From NCBI GenBank assembly GCA_017893485.1, contig CM030362.1:30732089-30796088 (forward strand): 64,000 nt of DNA. Direction: 5' to 3'. Below the pieces are notes generated by a model. It had not been told where the DNA came from. It made no database searches and worked only from the letters and a program-made list of their open reading frames with translations. The translations under genes were made by a program, and so were the position numbers. Origin of the DNA: Hemerocallis citrina. Lineage: Eukaryota; Streptophyta; Magnoliopsida; Asparagales; Asphodelaceae. Positions 26,366 to 38,456 of this stretch are shown here, in pieces (position 1 is the first letter of the stretch; each line of letters begins with the position of its first letter).

Positions 26366-29300
26366 ATGCTGCTCTCCAAACTCTCCCCTTTAATGCTCTC
26401 CTCTATGCCTTGCACCTCTAGGGTTCGTCTCTCCCCCCCTTTTTTTATTTCTTTTTAATTGATCTACGATTATGTTGTTAGGTTTCTTTCAATTCTTGAA
26501 AAAAACCAATATTTTGATTGTTGAAAATTGATGACCAGATCTGTGTGCACTCTTTGAATTGTGAGTTTAATTGATTGTAGGGTTTGTTTTCTTTTGTTGT
26601 TTTTCGCATTTATGCACAAATTTGGTTAATGGGAATAATTTCACTAATTCTGGTTAATTTATTATTAATATTTAGTATTTTGTTAGGGTATGTTTGTTTC
26701 GAATGAAGTACAATTGATGGGAACTACAACTAATTGTTGCAATCCTAAGTGGCACATTTTTAATTTTTATTTTCTTACGGACTTATTACTATGGAAATTT
26801 TGGTTGTTGCTATTGGAAGAGCAGGAAGTAGTCAAGAAGATAAATTTTGTACTCAATTTTCATCTGAGAAGCACCAACACATTCACATTGAAATAGGAAT
26901 TATAAGGTGTCCAAATGGAAGTATAGGTATTGGAATAAGTAGAAAATAATGTAGCATGATGTTAGAAAGGCAGTATGTATAGCTACAGGCTTGATACAAT
27001 ATAGAAGCTTGATATATCCAGTGGCGGAGCCAGGATTTCCATCCAACGAGAGCGAAATCACAAGAACTAAACGAAGAGGAAGCGAGCAACAGAAGAAGAG
27101 GGAGCGGGTCGGGTGGCATGAGGAGCAATTGTATCGGCCTTTACTTGTGAGCCACGCTCAGGGGGAACGCTGCATGGACTTCCATTAAAAAAAAAAAAAA
27201 AAACTGCACCTATAGAAAGGGCCGGCCCAAACTCAGGGGGAACGGCCGCTCACTCCGGCTTGGGTGTGGCTCCGCCACTGGATATATCTACCACGACCAT
27301 CCATTTTCTCCGATGCTTAAGGTGAAATTTCAGATAATCCCGTAACATGAAGCAATCAGCATGTATTGGAAAAGATCATTTTCCTGACATCTTTTGGAAT
27401 TCATGTAGTAGGTCTGTTTGTTTGGCTGGGTAGCACAACTGTCGTATTCCCTTTAAGTCTCGCTTTAGTATTTTTTATTTATTTATTTCATTAATGTTTA
27501 ATGGCTGATGGAAACAATTGGAAAATCATTTGGTGAAGGCTTTATGGTTTATAATTTGTCAAAAGGGGTTTCTTAACTGACATCCCTTGTCTAAAGGGCG
27601 CAAGCTACCTTTCATATGATAATTATTTGGAAAGAAATATTGTTAACATCCAAGAAAGACTTGACAGTTGCATATATTTGTTTTGCGTATAAATTGGTTA
27701 ATAAATAAACATAAATTTGCACATGCAATGGCAAAACTGCATCTGTGTTTTAATTTCACTGTCTTCCTTTTTAGTAGGGTATGTGCATTTAAGCATAAAA
27801 TCCTTTTCCCCTTTCTTCTTATCACTATCTTTATTGGCCGGTAGTGGCAGGCTGGAGGGGTGCTACAGAACATAATGAGAGTTTTGCTATCTCTTTTCAG
27901 CCTAAAATTTTATTATCTTCCATAGATTAGTAGATTCTATTGAATTTATTCCATGCTTCCTTTGTAATAACTGGACCCAATTCTTTACGTGTCTGGACTG
28001 GTTGCGTACTTTGGATGGTAGGATTGTCTCCTAATTACAAAATTAAAGGATTCCAATGTGATTTGAGACACTTATTCAATGTGGAAGGCTATGATGAGAA
28101 TTTTGAACTTGTTTTCACAACAATTAGCCCATGTTAATGATACTGGTATTTATTTACTTATTTCTTTTCTTTTTTTGAGCCAGGCCAGAAAACTACCTTC
28201 GTTATGGCCAAACATGAGAAGGCACTGGCTAGGAAAGCATTTTTACTACGGTTTTGGAACCCTTGTTTTAAGACCCATCAAAACTTTGTGGGGAGCGAGT
28301 TCTTCCATCGGTGTTACTCAGCTGATGTGTAACATTTCTTGTATGGCCTCGTCCTTGGAAATTGAATTGGTAAGCTTTCTTTTTCTTTAGTATCTGATAT
28401 TATATGTTCTTGCGTCCACTTTGTCGATCCTATCCTCTATTGTTTTTCTCTATATTTATCTTCCTACGTTTGACGGTTCATGCATAAAACCCTTCGATTG
28501 ATGGATTATTGTTATGAGAAACTTTCCTTTGCCCATAAAACACATCATATTAATTGGAAGTGAATTTCTATTACCCAACTACCAGTTATCCTTAAAAAAA
28601 TTTGAGTGGTAGTTTGTTAATATGACCAAATATTCTTGTGCTATTGTCTTCACAGATCAGGTTAACTAATATGATATTCTGATTTTGAGATACAATTTGG
28701 AGTCTCTGACTTTAAGCAGATAATATAGATGGTGTTGTGTTTAAATATTAGTTAAAAGAGAGGTGTTCATAGCCGATTAAGCCTCCAAGATAAAAATCTA
28801 TGACTTGTTTGGCTTGTTGCAAGTAGCAAATGTAAGTGAAAATTTGAATTTCGCTCCAAGTGTACCAAAATAACGATACTGAGTTTCCGTCCTTATATTT
28901 GACGTGTACTACAACCATGATTTCAATCCAAAAGGTTAAGGTTAATTGAGTCAAAAAGATTTTGTGTGTGTGTGTGTGTGTTTTATGTGACTGACAAGTT
29001 TAATATCAGTTTCAGCTCATGACTGTCTTCTACCAACTCTTTAAGGTCGACAGTGTTGTTTACAGGTTATTGTTTAATCCCAGGTACCATGCCTCCGAGA
29101 TAATTATGCATATCTATTGCATGATCTAGATACAGGCACTGTTGGAGTTGTTGACCCTTCAGAATCTCTACCTGTTATAAATGCACTCCAGCGGAAAAAT
29201 CAGAACTTGACATACATTCTTAACACTCACCACCATTATGATCACACTGGTGGGAATATGGAGCTTAAAGCAAGGTACGGTGCAAAGGTATGGCTTTATC

Positions 29301-32300
29301 TGGTTTTTGACTAATTAACTCAATTCCTTTTGTTTATTTCATTGTATTTTTTCCTGAGGAAATGATATTTTCACTGGTTAGCATTTTCTTCGGCATCTAT
29401 TCGGGTTGTTAGTTTTTTTAGGTGAATTATCTTCTGTAGGTCACACAATAGAATTGATCTTCAGTACTGACACATAAAGAGTAGGTGATCAAAATTGTGA
29501 ATCTTTAAATTCAGGGACCAAGTCTTTTAATCTTTACTAAGAACTTTTTATCCAGAACATTTGAATTATTTGTCAACTAAAATTTTAGTAAGGACAAATT
29601 GTCGTGCAGTGGTGCCTACTTAGTCACTGTTGATTCCTATGGACAATATATGGAACTACTACATGGAGGCTTATTATCTTGATCATTGATTTGGAGAATT
29701 CACTTGTTTCTGTAAGGAACATCAGATATAAATTGATGGAGAGCTGTGTATTGATTTAGATACAAAATAGATTACGTTCCAGTCATTATTTTTGGTCATT
29801 GTAAATGGTAAGAGTAGAACAGTCCAGCACCACATCTGTCACACTTTGCAGTTTTTACCTTATTCTTCAGTAAGGTATTAGGCCTAAATTGATGGATCCT
29901 TTTTCTTGTCTTTAGCATATTCTTTTCTTCATCTCTTCTACATGGGCATATACATGTAACTTGCATACAAACACCCAATATAGCTTCTCCTCTACGACTT
30001 TTATATATTGAAAATATGGTGCAACTTACATATATTTTTTGTTTTCCTTGTTTCAGAAAGTTAATGGCATTTTCATTGACATTTTCGAACATGCAGCCTA
30101 TGACAACTGATTTTTTTACCTCAATTGTCTGAAATAGGTAATTGGTTCCAGCAAGGATAAGGATAGAATACCTGGCATTGACATAGCTCTTCAAGAAGGA
30201 GACAAGTGGATGTTTGCAGGCCATCAGGTGCTTGTGATGGAGACTCCTGGTCATACAACAGGTTACTAGTCATTTCTTTTCTTTTCTTCGTACATATGAA
30301 ATATTTTTGGATATGTTCATCACTATTTCAGCATGGGAACTTTTGATTTCTTTATTTTATGTGAATAACGGACTGTGTTTTATTACTCTTCAATCAATTA
30401 GTATTCTGAATACACTAGATATTTACCATCTTGTTTTTCTCCCAAGTCATTTTGGTAGTTTGTAAAGGCAGTCTGAGCGTCGGTTCGGGCACTTCAAGCT
30501 GGATTTCTGGCAATTAGTATCTAGTATTACCGGTTCCGTTTTAGCGATATATGCATCTGTAGACATATGTATACTATATATATTTATGTTTGTTTTTTGG
30601 TGTAAGTGATTGATAATAATCATACTTAAGTAGTTAGATTTAAGTGGTCATATATTCATATATATGTATTGTATATGAAGTTATATACGAAAGTTTACAT
30701 ATATAACCAAATATGTAATTTTCAAATACTTTTTTTGATTTGCAATATGATTCAAATCTACAAAAAATTGGATTTACTTATTTTTCGTTGAATTTCAGTA
30801 AGTCTCGGTCAGTTTTGCTTGAAACTGGACTGGAACTGACTGAACTGGCAAAATTTAATCAAGACTGAACCATATGGACTGAAACCTGACCAATATCGCT
30901 GAAACCAAGTTTATATAGTGAGTTGTGGACCAGTGCTGACGAAAACTGAAACAAGTGGTCTTTTGTAACCAATTCACCTTGTGTTCTAAATTTGGAGGGT
31001 TTAATAACGCATGATATTGCTTATGCCTTTTGCTGTTTACACAGAACCTTCTATTGATTAGAATTTTCCTGATTATGTACAGGCCATGTAAGTTATTACT
31101 TTCCAGGAAGTGGAGCTATATTTACAGGGGATACCTTGTTCAGCTTGTCATGTGGTAAACTATTTGAAGGAAGCCCAGAACAGGTAATCTCTTGCAGATT
31201 AGACATACTAGATTTATGTTAGAGCTTTCTGTTATTCATCATTGCTATTGTCAGATCATCATCATCACAATAGTCACTTCTGAATAATTCTCATTGCAAC
31301 CTGTTATTGTGAATCTTACTTCAATTCTTGAATAGCTGGTCTTTAATCAGATTTTGAGATCATATAAGATGGCAATTTCTTATATCGGATATTAGACAAT
31401 GAATATCAGATAGTGGATATTGAGGATATTTAGTGAATTTCAGTTTGTAATGTTGGGAAAAAAGAATTAGATAACTCATGTTTACATATATATATCACAA
31501 TTATATTCTATCTAATACAAACAATGCAACCAAAATATGATTATATACATGATATCACATACAATATAATACAGAAAATAATCATCTTAAATATTGAAGA
31601 TTAAACATACAAAATTACCTAAGTGCATGTGTACGACAATATTGCTTATGCTATGTATATTAGGCAATTATTTTATATTAAGCACATTGGCTGAGAAAAA
31701 TACTTATAATTTCATTACTTTAATTATTCAACCAAGAATCTTGATTATATGTATAATAAGTTGTTTACATGTTATCTGAAGAGGAAGTATTCTCAAAATA
31801 AATAATATACTAAATTCTTTTGAAATCAGCCAACTTTTTAAAAAGAATTAGGAACAACACTTGGGGCTTCAGTGGTTATAATATTTCGAGCCTTTACAAA
31901 CTAAGGTTGCTTGTTTTGTGGCTCGTATTTTAAGGTTTTATGGCAGATTGGTTTTTCGCTGACAGATATATGAACTGCTACAAAACAATAAATTTACACA
32001 ACCTACTTATTTAAGATATTTGTATAAACCTATTTGCCGAAAAAAAAAGGAAGCAAACCAAGCAGCCACTTAGATTCTCTAATAAGGAGTCCAGACAACA
32101 TCTATGCCAGGATTTCTCTGGGAATCACATTTTATTGCATTTTCATCAACATTTCATCATTAAAATATTTATTTGAGGTTTAAGTGAAATACATATTTCA
32201 TTGCCGCAGATGTTTTCTTCACTTAAAAAAATTTTGGCTTTGCCTGAAGAGACAAATGTATATTGTGGCCATGAATATACAGAGGTAAATTGATCCCTTT

Positions 32301-32798
32301 TTCTCCTCTTATTTTAACCTTTTATAGAATTCAATATGACTGACTCTTTGAATTTGTATAACCATATTCTTACAACATTGGTATCATCATCCTTTCTGAC
32401 AGAGTAATTCAAAATTTGCATTGTCAATTGAACCCAGTAACAAAGAACTCCAAGAGTATGCAACACATGTAACTTACCTTCGCAGTAAGAAGTTGCCAAC
32501 TGTGAGTTTCATAATCCTCTAATCCTCTAATAAGAGTTGTTTGATTCCAGTAAAGGCGTATAACTTTCTGACATCCTCCCTTGACTGGACTGGTTCCGGT
32601 ATTAAACAATGGCAACCGGTGATTAATTCTACCTTTTTATTAATATCTTAGATTCCAACAACGCTGAAGTTAGAGAAGAAGGTTAACCCATTTTTGAGGA
32701 CTTCGAGTACTGAAATTCGGGAGAAGTTGAAAATTCCAGCAACTGCTAGTGATTCGGAAGCATTGGGTACCATCCGCCAAGCAAAGGATAACTTTTAA
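26366..32798 (+). CDS. GLX2: Glyoxalase II (hydroxyacylglutathione hydrolase), organellar
   Basis: Exons 26366-26422, 28184-28369, 29084-29287, 30138-30261, 31083-31183, 32210-32284, 32403-32501, 32652-32798 join in frame to 330 residues. The enzyme hydrolyses S-D-lactoylglutathione to D-lactate and glutathione, the second step of methylglyoxal detoxification. It has the metallo-beta-lactamase fold with THHHYDH (129-135), the metal ligand His188 in PGHT, Asp207 in FTGDTLF and His245 in CGHEYT, so the binuclear metal site is complete. The first about 75 residues are Arg/Ser-rich without acidic residues before the conserved SLEIELVPC segment and resemble the mitochondrial transit peptides of Arabidopsis GLX2-4/2-5. 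Exon 1 is short and chosen by ATG, phase and a CTAGG/GTTCGT donor, so it is the least certain exon. A hAT MITE sits in intron 1. No break is seen. Confidence 0.93.
27019..27280. mobile_element. hAT-type MITE (262 bp) in glyoxalase intron 1
   Basis: Terminal inverted repeats CAGTGGCGGAGCCA and TGGCTCCGCCACTG are perfect over 14 bp. They are flanked by a perfect 8-bp duplication, GATATATC, at 27011-27018 and 27281-27288. The interior has a poly-A run at 27187-27203. It has no coding capacity. Perfect ends and duplication suggest a recent insertion. Confidence 0.9.
28963..28981 (+). repeat. (TG)n microsatellite in glyoxalase intron 2
   Basis: A run of about nine TG units. Confidence 0.8.
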
Positions 32799-34911
32799 GA
32801 TTTCTCACTCGTTTTGTAGTTTTTGTACTTGTAATGAGGAGTCTGTATAGTCAGTCCTTCAGACTTCAGAGAGATGGTAAAGTTGGCTCGTGGTAAAGTT
32901 GGTTGGTGTATCATTCATTCTCAATGAGGAATCTGTATTATCACATTGACTTCAGTACATTCATTCTCAATGTGATAATAATTTAACCAAATATTGTACA
33001 CTTGAGTGCCCGAACTATAAAATACACTGAGTTATTTGAAAGCGAGAAGCTCTAAAATGTGTCTTCTTCTAAGTGGCGTTCGTATTATTCTCTGCAAATA
33101 ATACCCAAACATAAAAATTGCTCAAAATAATGTTTGCTTGCAGGTTAGCACCCGCAATTGACTACATTGTTTAACTGCTCTAACCGGTAAATCAATGAAC
33201 ATGGTGGTAACAGGCAGGGGCTGAGGGAGAGGAGTTAGTTGGGGGACAATTGGGACCCCCAAAATTTTGCGAAACACCCCCCCACCTCCTACTAAAAAAA
33301 TTTAAATTAAATTACTGTTACAAGCTGAAATAGTGGTATGAGCTTTGAGCTAGAAATTAATTTATTCCCCAATTTCTATTCATTAAGCCTAGCTATCCAA
33401 ACTTTAAAAAACCCAAACCCAAACCCAACCCGTCTATTGAGCCGAAACTTCATTCATTCTCACTTTCTCTCGTCTCTCTCATTCGTTGCACGAGTGCTGC
33501 TTGGATGCTTCTCTTCTCTCATTCTCTGTTTTAAAATTGAAGGAAAAAAAAGGGAAATCCCAGAGGCTAAGCACGAAAATGAAGGCATGAAGAAGAGCTT
33601 CTCTGTCACATTTTAAATTCATTTAGGTAATTCTCTATTTTTTGCTCTCACTTTTTCATATTGTGCCCTAAGTTTTCTTATTTCTCAACTTCAATCTCGA
33701 TTTCAATTTTAAAATTTCACAAATTTTTGGATCTACGATCTGCAATTTTATTTATGCTATGCGAATCCTCGTAGAAACAAGAGTCCTTGATGAGTATATA
33801 CAATAACTATTGTTATGATTTTAAGACAAAAGTTTAGAAAATCACAAATATGATTAGTTATTTAATAACTATATAATATGTAGTTTGGATTTCAATTCTA
33901 AATCATTTTATTGGTTCAATTCTAAGTATGTAGTTTGTATTTCATTTTGTTGATGCAAGTGTGAGTAAATATTTTTTTTGAATTTTTTTAATCTTAATTC
34001 TTAAGAGTGATGCTTATTATTTGGTCTGTATGATCATTTGATAAAATTTTGAATAAGAAGCTCGTGTGTACACAAGTACAAGTATATCTATTCATTTGGG
34101 TCATATCTCTTAGCCTCCAGTAATATAACAATGTAAATAGTGTAGTATGATTATTGATTAGCATTACTCTGATCAAATTTAGAGTACAAATGTACAAGGA
34201 CCAAAAAATCCAGGATACTAAGAACACAAATTCAAATATTTACCTAGGTGAACTTTGAAGCCACATCTAGAAAGCTAATATGCCTTGAATACCAACCAAA
34301 TTACAAGTTGGCCACCAGTTCAAAGCATCTATCTCACGGTTATTGCTTCGAGGGTGCTATAGCTCAAAGGTTTTGCTTTCATGAAAGATCAAATTGTTGA
34401 TATCAACAAAGCAAAATAGACGGTTGAACATACAAACAGGTGGTCTCAATGGAGGGGGACCTCACAATTGATGGGGCTCATGAAGTTGAGCGTGCGCACC
34501 GGGAGCTCATCAGAGTGGCAAGAGGGGAGGAGCGGCGCCTGGAACAGGCGGCAGAAGGATCAGAACAAACAAAAGACTCCCCGATCAAGGTTGGTCAAGA
34601 TCGAGGCTTGACCAATAGATCCAACGGCCCAGATCGAAAGAAAACTATAGATCTATCGTCAAAACCAGATTTGGGTAGCAAACACAAGCCAGATCTCCCC
34701 TCGAAAGGAGGATCAGAGGAAAGGCCAAATTGGAGGTCAACCTTTCGAAGTTGGTGGAGAGGTACAGCGAGAGGTACAGAGGGGAGTGGCAGGCAGCCCA
34801 AGACCTACAAATGGCAAAAGCACCTTGAAAGACGACATGCAAAACGACATGCAAGGTCGAACTTCAACAGGGCAAAAGCTGGTAGCCTTGACTACTGTTA
34901 CCGCTGATTTC
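32799..34911. other. Intergenic region after glyoxalase II
   Basis: The first 200-300 bases are probably the 3' UTR. Around 33220-33300 the sequence GGGACCCCCAAAATTTTG with C runs looks like a transposon edge, but no partner end was found. 33330-34430 is AT-rich without a recognisable gene. 34440-34907 is open on the plus strand, with a charged composition, but shows no known domain and directly abuts the LTR that follows. I treat it as element-internal or chance. Confidence 0.4.
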
Positions 34912-35485
34912 GGTGTGGGGGTAAACAGATAAAATTTGTGAGTCCGAGAAAAACCTGAACAGTTGACTCAGCCTTCTTGATCCTGCCGCGACCTGCAAGA
35001 AAGTGCAAAACACCGGGGTTGATTCAGGCGACGCACCCTCCGACGCTCTTGTCAGTAATCAGAAGAGATTAAGAAAGAGCTTAAAGTGGTGAAAAAGTGA
35101 TTAACCTGGTCATGGTGGTAGAGGGGTGATATTTATAGTCGCCCGAGGAGCCGTTTAAGGATCTGATCTCCTGTGTAACAGCCGGGAGCAAAATCCTCAG
35201 TCTGTTTTAGGAAATCTTTCCTTGATTCCCGGTGAGAGCAAATCAGGGCCATTGACTTGGCCAAATCATGGATCCTGATTTGTCTCTTGTTGGTTTGGGT
35301 TCGTCTCGGGTCGGAACCCGTACCCAATAGGTGTGGATCCATTCGTGGGTTATTGGATCTGCGAGAAGAAGATTCAGTACCCGCTTTGGACTCGCTTGTA
35401 TGTGAAATTACCTTTTTACCCCCGAGCTTCAAGATCCGTGCCCAATCTGGACGGTTCCGATTTAATCCCATTTTTAGCCATATCA
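34912..35485 (-). mobile_element. Gypsy LTR, minus orientation (probable 3' LTR of a Tat-type element)
   Basis: On the minus strand the segment begins TGATATGG at 35485, directly after a purine-rich tract AGGAGTGGGGGGCTCG (35486-35501), and ends ACCCCCACA at 34912. It contains a TATA-like CTATAAATATC (35128-35138) and the GCGTCGGAGGGTGCGTCGCC block near 35025-35050, a composition common in Tat/Ogre-lineage Gypsy LTRs. A polypurine tract next to the LTR start makes it a 3' LTR, with the element body to the right. Neither target duplication nor a second LTR is present in the window. Confidence 0.5.
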
Positions 35486-35905
35486 CGAGCCCCCCACTCC
35501 TAAAGACTGAGCGTGATCAGCCTTTGAGGAGTAGTTTGACTGTTTTGGTGACTAGCGGAGTTGTATCGGAGTCCATATGGAGGACTTAGGATCTTGAAGG
35601 GGGTAGTGAGGTAACTTTTTGATGCCATGTGCTGTTTCCTAGCCATATCGAGTATTTGGTGTCTTTCATCTATTTTTCTCGGATTATTTATTTAATTTTG
35701 CGATGTGTTTACTAATCGTTCGGGGGGCCTTAACAGTGCATTCTGGGCAATAATTGTTCGTTCAGGGGCCCAAAGATACACCCCCGAATTTTCAATTATT
35801 TCCTAGAATTTTTAGTTAAATTTCCTGAATTTTTAGCAATTTTTCGCAATTTTTAAATAAATAAAGCGATTTAAATAAATAAAAAACGATTTTTAATACT
35901 GATTT

Positions 35906-36980
35906 ATGGCGTGGCGCAATCTGGACCTCTGATCAACGTCGAGCGTGACTTTCTGAGAGATCTGACGGTCTCCATCGCTCGGCAGATTCTTCCTCTGTTT
36001 GCGGGCTCGGAATGGCACTTGCTCGGCTGCCGACCCGAGACTAGGGGGTTCGGCGTTCCGAGCGACGTGGCGCGATCTGAGCCATCGGATGGTGGGGCAT
36101 TTTCCCAGAAAATGCTATCTTGTCTTTTAGCGCACGTGGCGCAATCTGGACCGTTCATCATTAGAAACACGAATTTCTGAGAGATCCAACGGTCGTAGTA
36201 GCTCGGTGTCTTTTTTCTCCGTTTACGAGCTCGGAATGGCACTTGCTCGGCTGCCGACCGGAGACTAGGGGGTTCGGCGTTCCGAGCGACGTGGCGCAAT
36301 CTGAGCCGTTGGATGACAACGCGCATCTCAAGACGGGCACATTTCTCAAGAAAACACTATCTTGTCGTTTAGTGTCCTCGGCGAGATCTGGGTCGTCTGA
36401 TCGAGATCAGGCGCGAAAGTTGAGGAGAAAGTGTGTTTTCTCCGTTTGCGAGCTCGGAAAGGCACTTGCTCGGAATCCGTCTAGAGACAGGGGGTCTCGG
36501 CAGGACGAGCGACGTGACGTAGTCTGAGCCATTGGATGACGACACGCATCTCAAGATGGGCACATTTCTCAAGAAAACATTATCTTGTCGTTTAGTGTCC
36601 TCGGCGAGATCTGGGCCGTCTGATCGAGATCAGGCGCGAAAGTCGAGGAGAAAGTGTGTTTTCTCCGTTTGCGAGCTCGGAAAGGCACTTGCTCGGAATC
36701 CGTCCGGAGACAGGGGGTCTCGGCAGGACGAGCGACGTGGCGCAGTCTGAGCCATTGGATGATGACGCGCATCTCAAGACGGGCACATTTCTCAAGAAAA
36801 CACTATCTTGTCGTTTAGTGTCCTCGGCGAGATCTGGACCGTCTGATTAAGATCATGCGCGTAAGTTGAGGAGAAAGTGTGTTTTCTCCGTTTGCGAGCT
36901 CGGAAAGGCATTTGCTCGGAATCCGTCCGGAGACAGGGGGTTTCGGCAGGACGAGTGACGTGGCGCGATCCGTCTCGAGA
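35906..36980 (+). repeat. Tandem repeats of about 223 bp
   Basis: Near-identical units begin at 36371, 36594 and 36817 (AGTGTCCTCGGCGAGATCTGG), exactly 223 bp apart, the last being partial. More diverged units precede them from about 35906 and 36130. Each contains GCTCGGAAAGGCACTTGCTCGG and CATTTCTCAAGAAAACA. A further lone copy lies at about 37888-38092. Tandem arrays of this length are usual in the untranslated part of large Gypsy elements. They lie between the LTR and the promoter of the opposite-strand gene. Confidence 0.85.
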
Positions 36981-38250
36981 CGATCCTGTTCCCAAGGACA
37001 TTAATGGCGCTCCGGGGTTTGTGCGGCGTTCCACCTTCTCCAGGTCATTAAGGATAACTCCTTCAATTAATTCGTGGCGTTTCAACTTCCGAGGGTCATA
37101 ATGACTGGTTCTTGGAGGTTAGGCTATAAGTATTCCATTCCCCTTGTCATTTTCAGTCGCAGCAATGTTGAGTTTTAGACCTCGGTGGTGTTTGCCTCTG
37201 GCGGACGCCAGACTTGTGGGGTCTTGACCTTGATAGGTTCGGAGGGGTGGTCACTCTACTGTCTTCTTCTTCTTCTCTCGTTCATGACGGCCCCATAGTG
37301 GATGTCAGGAGCGGGGGGGAACGAGGCAGTAGTGGTGACGACCATAGTCCGGATCCGAGGGATGAGTTACTTCGGAGGGACGGGTGGTCGTTCTTCCACC
37401 AAGATCTTCTGCCTACTCTGTTTGCTCCGCAGCGGGTGTCAGGGTCGGCAGAGATCTTGGTGGAAGAGGTGATAATCCATGTCCGAATCCGAGGGGTGAG
37501 TTTGTCGGAAGGACGAGCGGTCGTTCATCCACCATGATCTTCTCCGAACTCTGACTGCCCCGTCGTGGGTACCAGCGTCGGGGGAGATCATGGCTCGGAC
37601 TTCCGGAAGAAATGAAGGGCGTTCCGGGCAAGTTGTTTGCAACTGTGAAGGTTCTGTTGCCAAACTAGGCCGAACCTTCGCAGTTACGATCAACTGGCTC
37701 GGAATGGTGCGCTTCTCCCGATCTCTGAGTGTTGATCTGCTTTCGACCGGGGCCCGTGGGTCGGCGGAATACCGACCGAGACCCGGGACCTGGGGGGTGC
37801 TCGCCGAGGGCGGTGCCTTAAAACTTTGAATCAAAATTTTTCCTGGTTCTTCTAGACATAGGCGGGGCGTCCGAGGGTTCAATCGTCCGAGCAACGCGGT
37901 GCAACCTGAGCCGTTGGATGACGGCTTGCATCTCGAGACGGGCACATTTCTCAAGAAAACACTATCTTGTCGTTTAGTGTCCTCGGCGAGATCTGGGCCG
38001 TCTGATCGAGATCATGCGCGAAAGTTGAGGAGAAAGTGAGTTTTCTCCGTTTGCAGGCTCGGAAAGGCACTTGCTCGGAGACCGACCGGAGGCTGTGCAA
38101 TCTGGCTCGGATTGCGTGTAGCTCAGATTCGGGTCCCATTGCACCGAGCCAGTCGACTTGGTGAGGAAGGCAGTTGTGTTGGACCTTCGCAACGTTTCGA
38201 GAGCAGCCCAAAGGTCGCGAACTTTCGTTTGGAAGTCCAAGGGACGTTCC
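36981..38250 (+). other. Non-coding spacer of the Gypsy element
   Basis: GC-rich DNA with no recognised domain on either strand. It includes two related CGGGGG...GGTGACG/GATCTTC segments (about 37300-37440 and 37470-37600) and one more copy of the 223-bp unit (37888-38092). Confidence 0.45.
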
Positions 38251-38256
38251 ATTTTA

Positions 38257-38264
38257 CTATAAAT
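38257..38264 (+). promoter_or_regulatory. TATA-like motif before the PF04195-type gene
   Basis: CTATAAAT lies about 200 bp upstream of the start codon at 38457, followed by a CT-rich leader (38280-38320). A candidate leader intron runs from GTCAGT (38426) to TTTTAG (38450). It suggests that this gene has its own promoter, opposite in direction to the LTR. Confidence 0.4.
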
Positions 38265-38456
38265 CTTCACCCCCCCCTTAGATCAAGTCTCACTTTTTAC
38301 TTTTACTCTCTCTCTTCAGTTCTCACTCTGCCTTCGAAGTTTTCAGCTCTCTGGTGGCGGTGCTAGCTGTCGCGGTAGCGTTCCTTGCTTCCGGTGAACT
38401 TTCCGACCGTACCAATCACTTCAAGGTCAGTCCCTTTCCCTTCTCTTTTAGAAAAA

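Noticed and set aside
33338..33616. 92-codon plus-strand frame after glyoxalase II
   Set aside because: No domain, low complexity, no splice partner; likely chance.
34440..34907. 155-codon plus-strand frame before the Gypsy LTR
   Set aside because: Charged, repetitive composition but no domain. It lies against an LTR of the opposite strand and no splice or start context supports a gene.
35906..36980. CRISPR-like spaced repeats
   Set aside because: Units are 223 bp of continuous tandem DNA in a plant genome, not short repeats with unique spacers.
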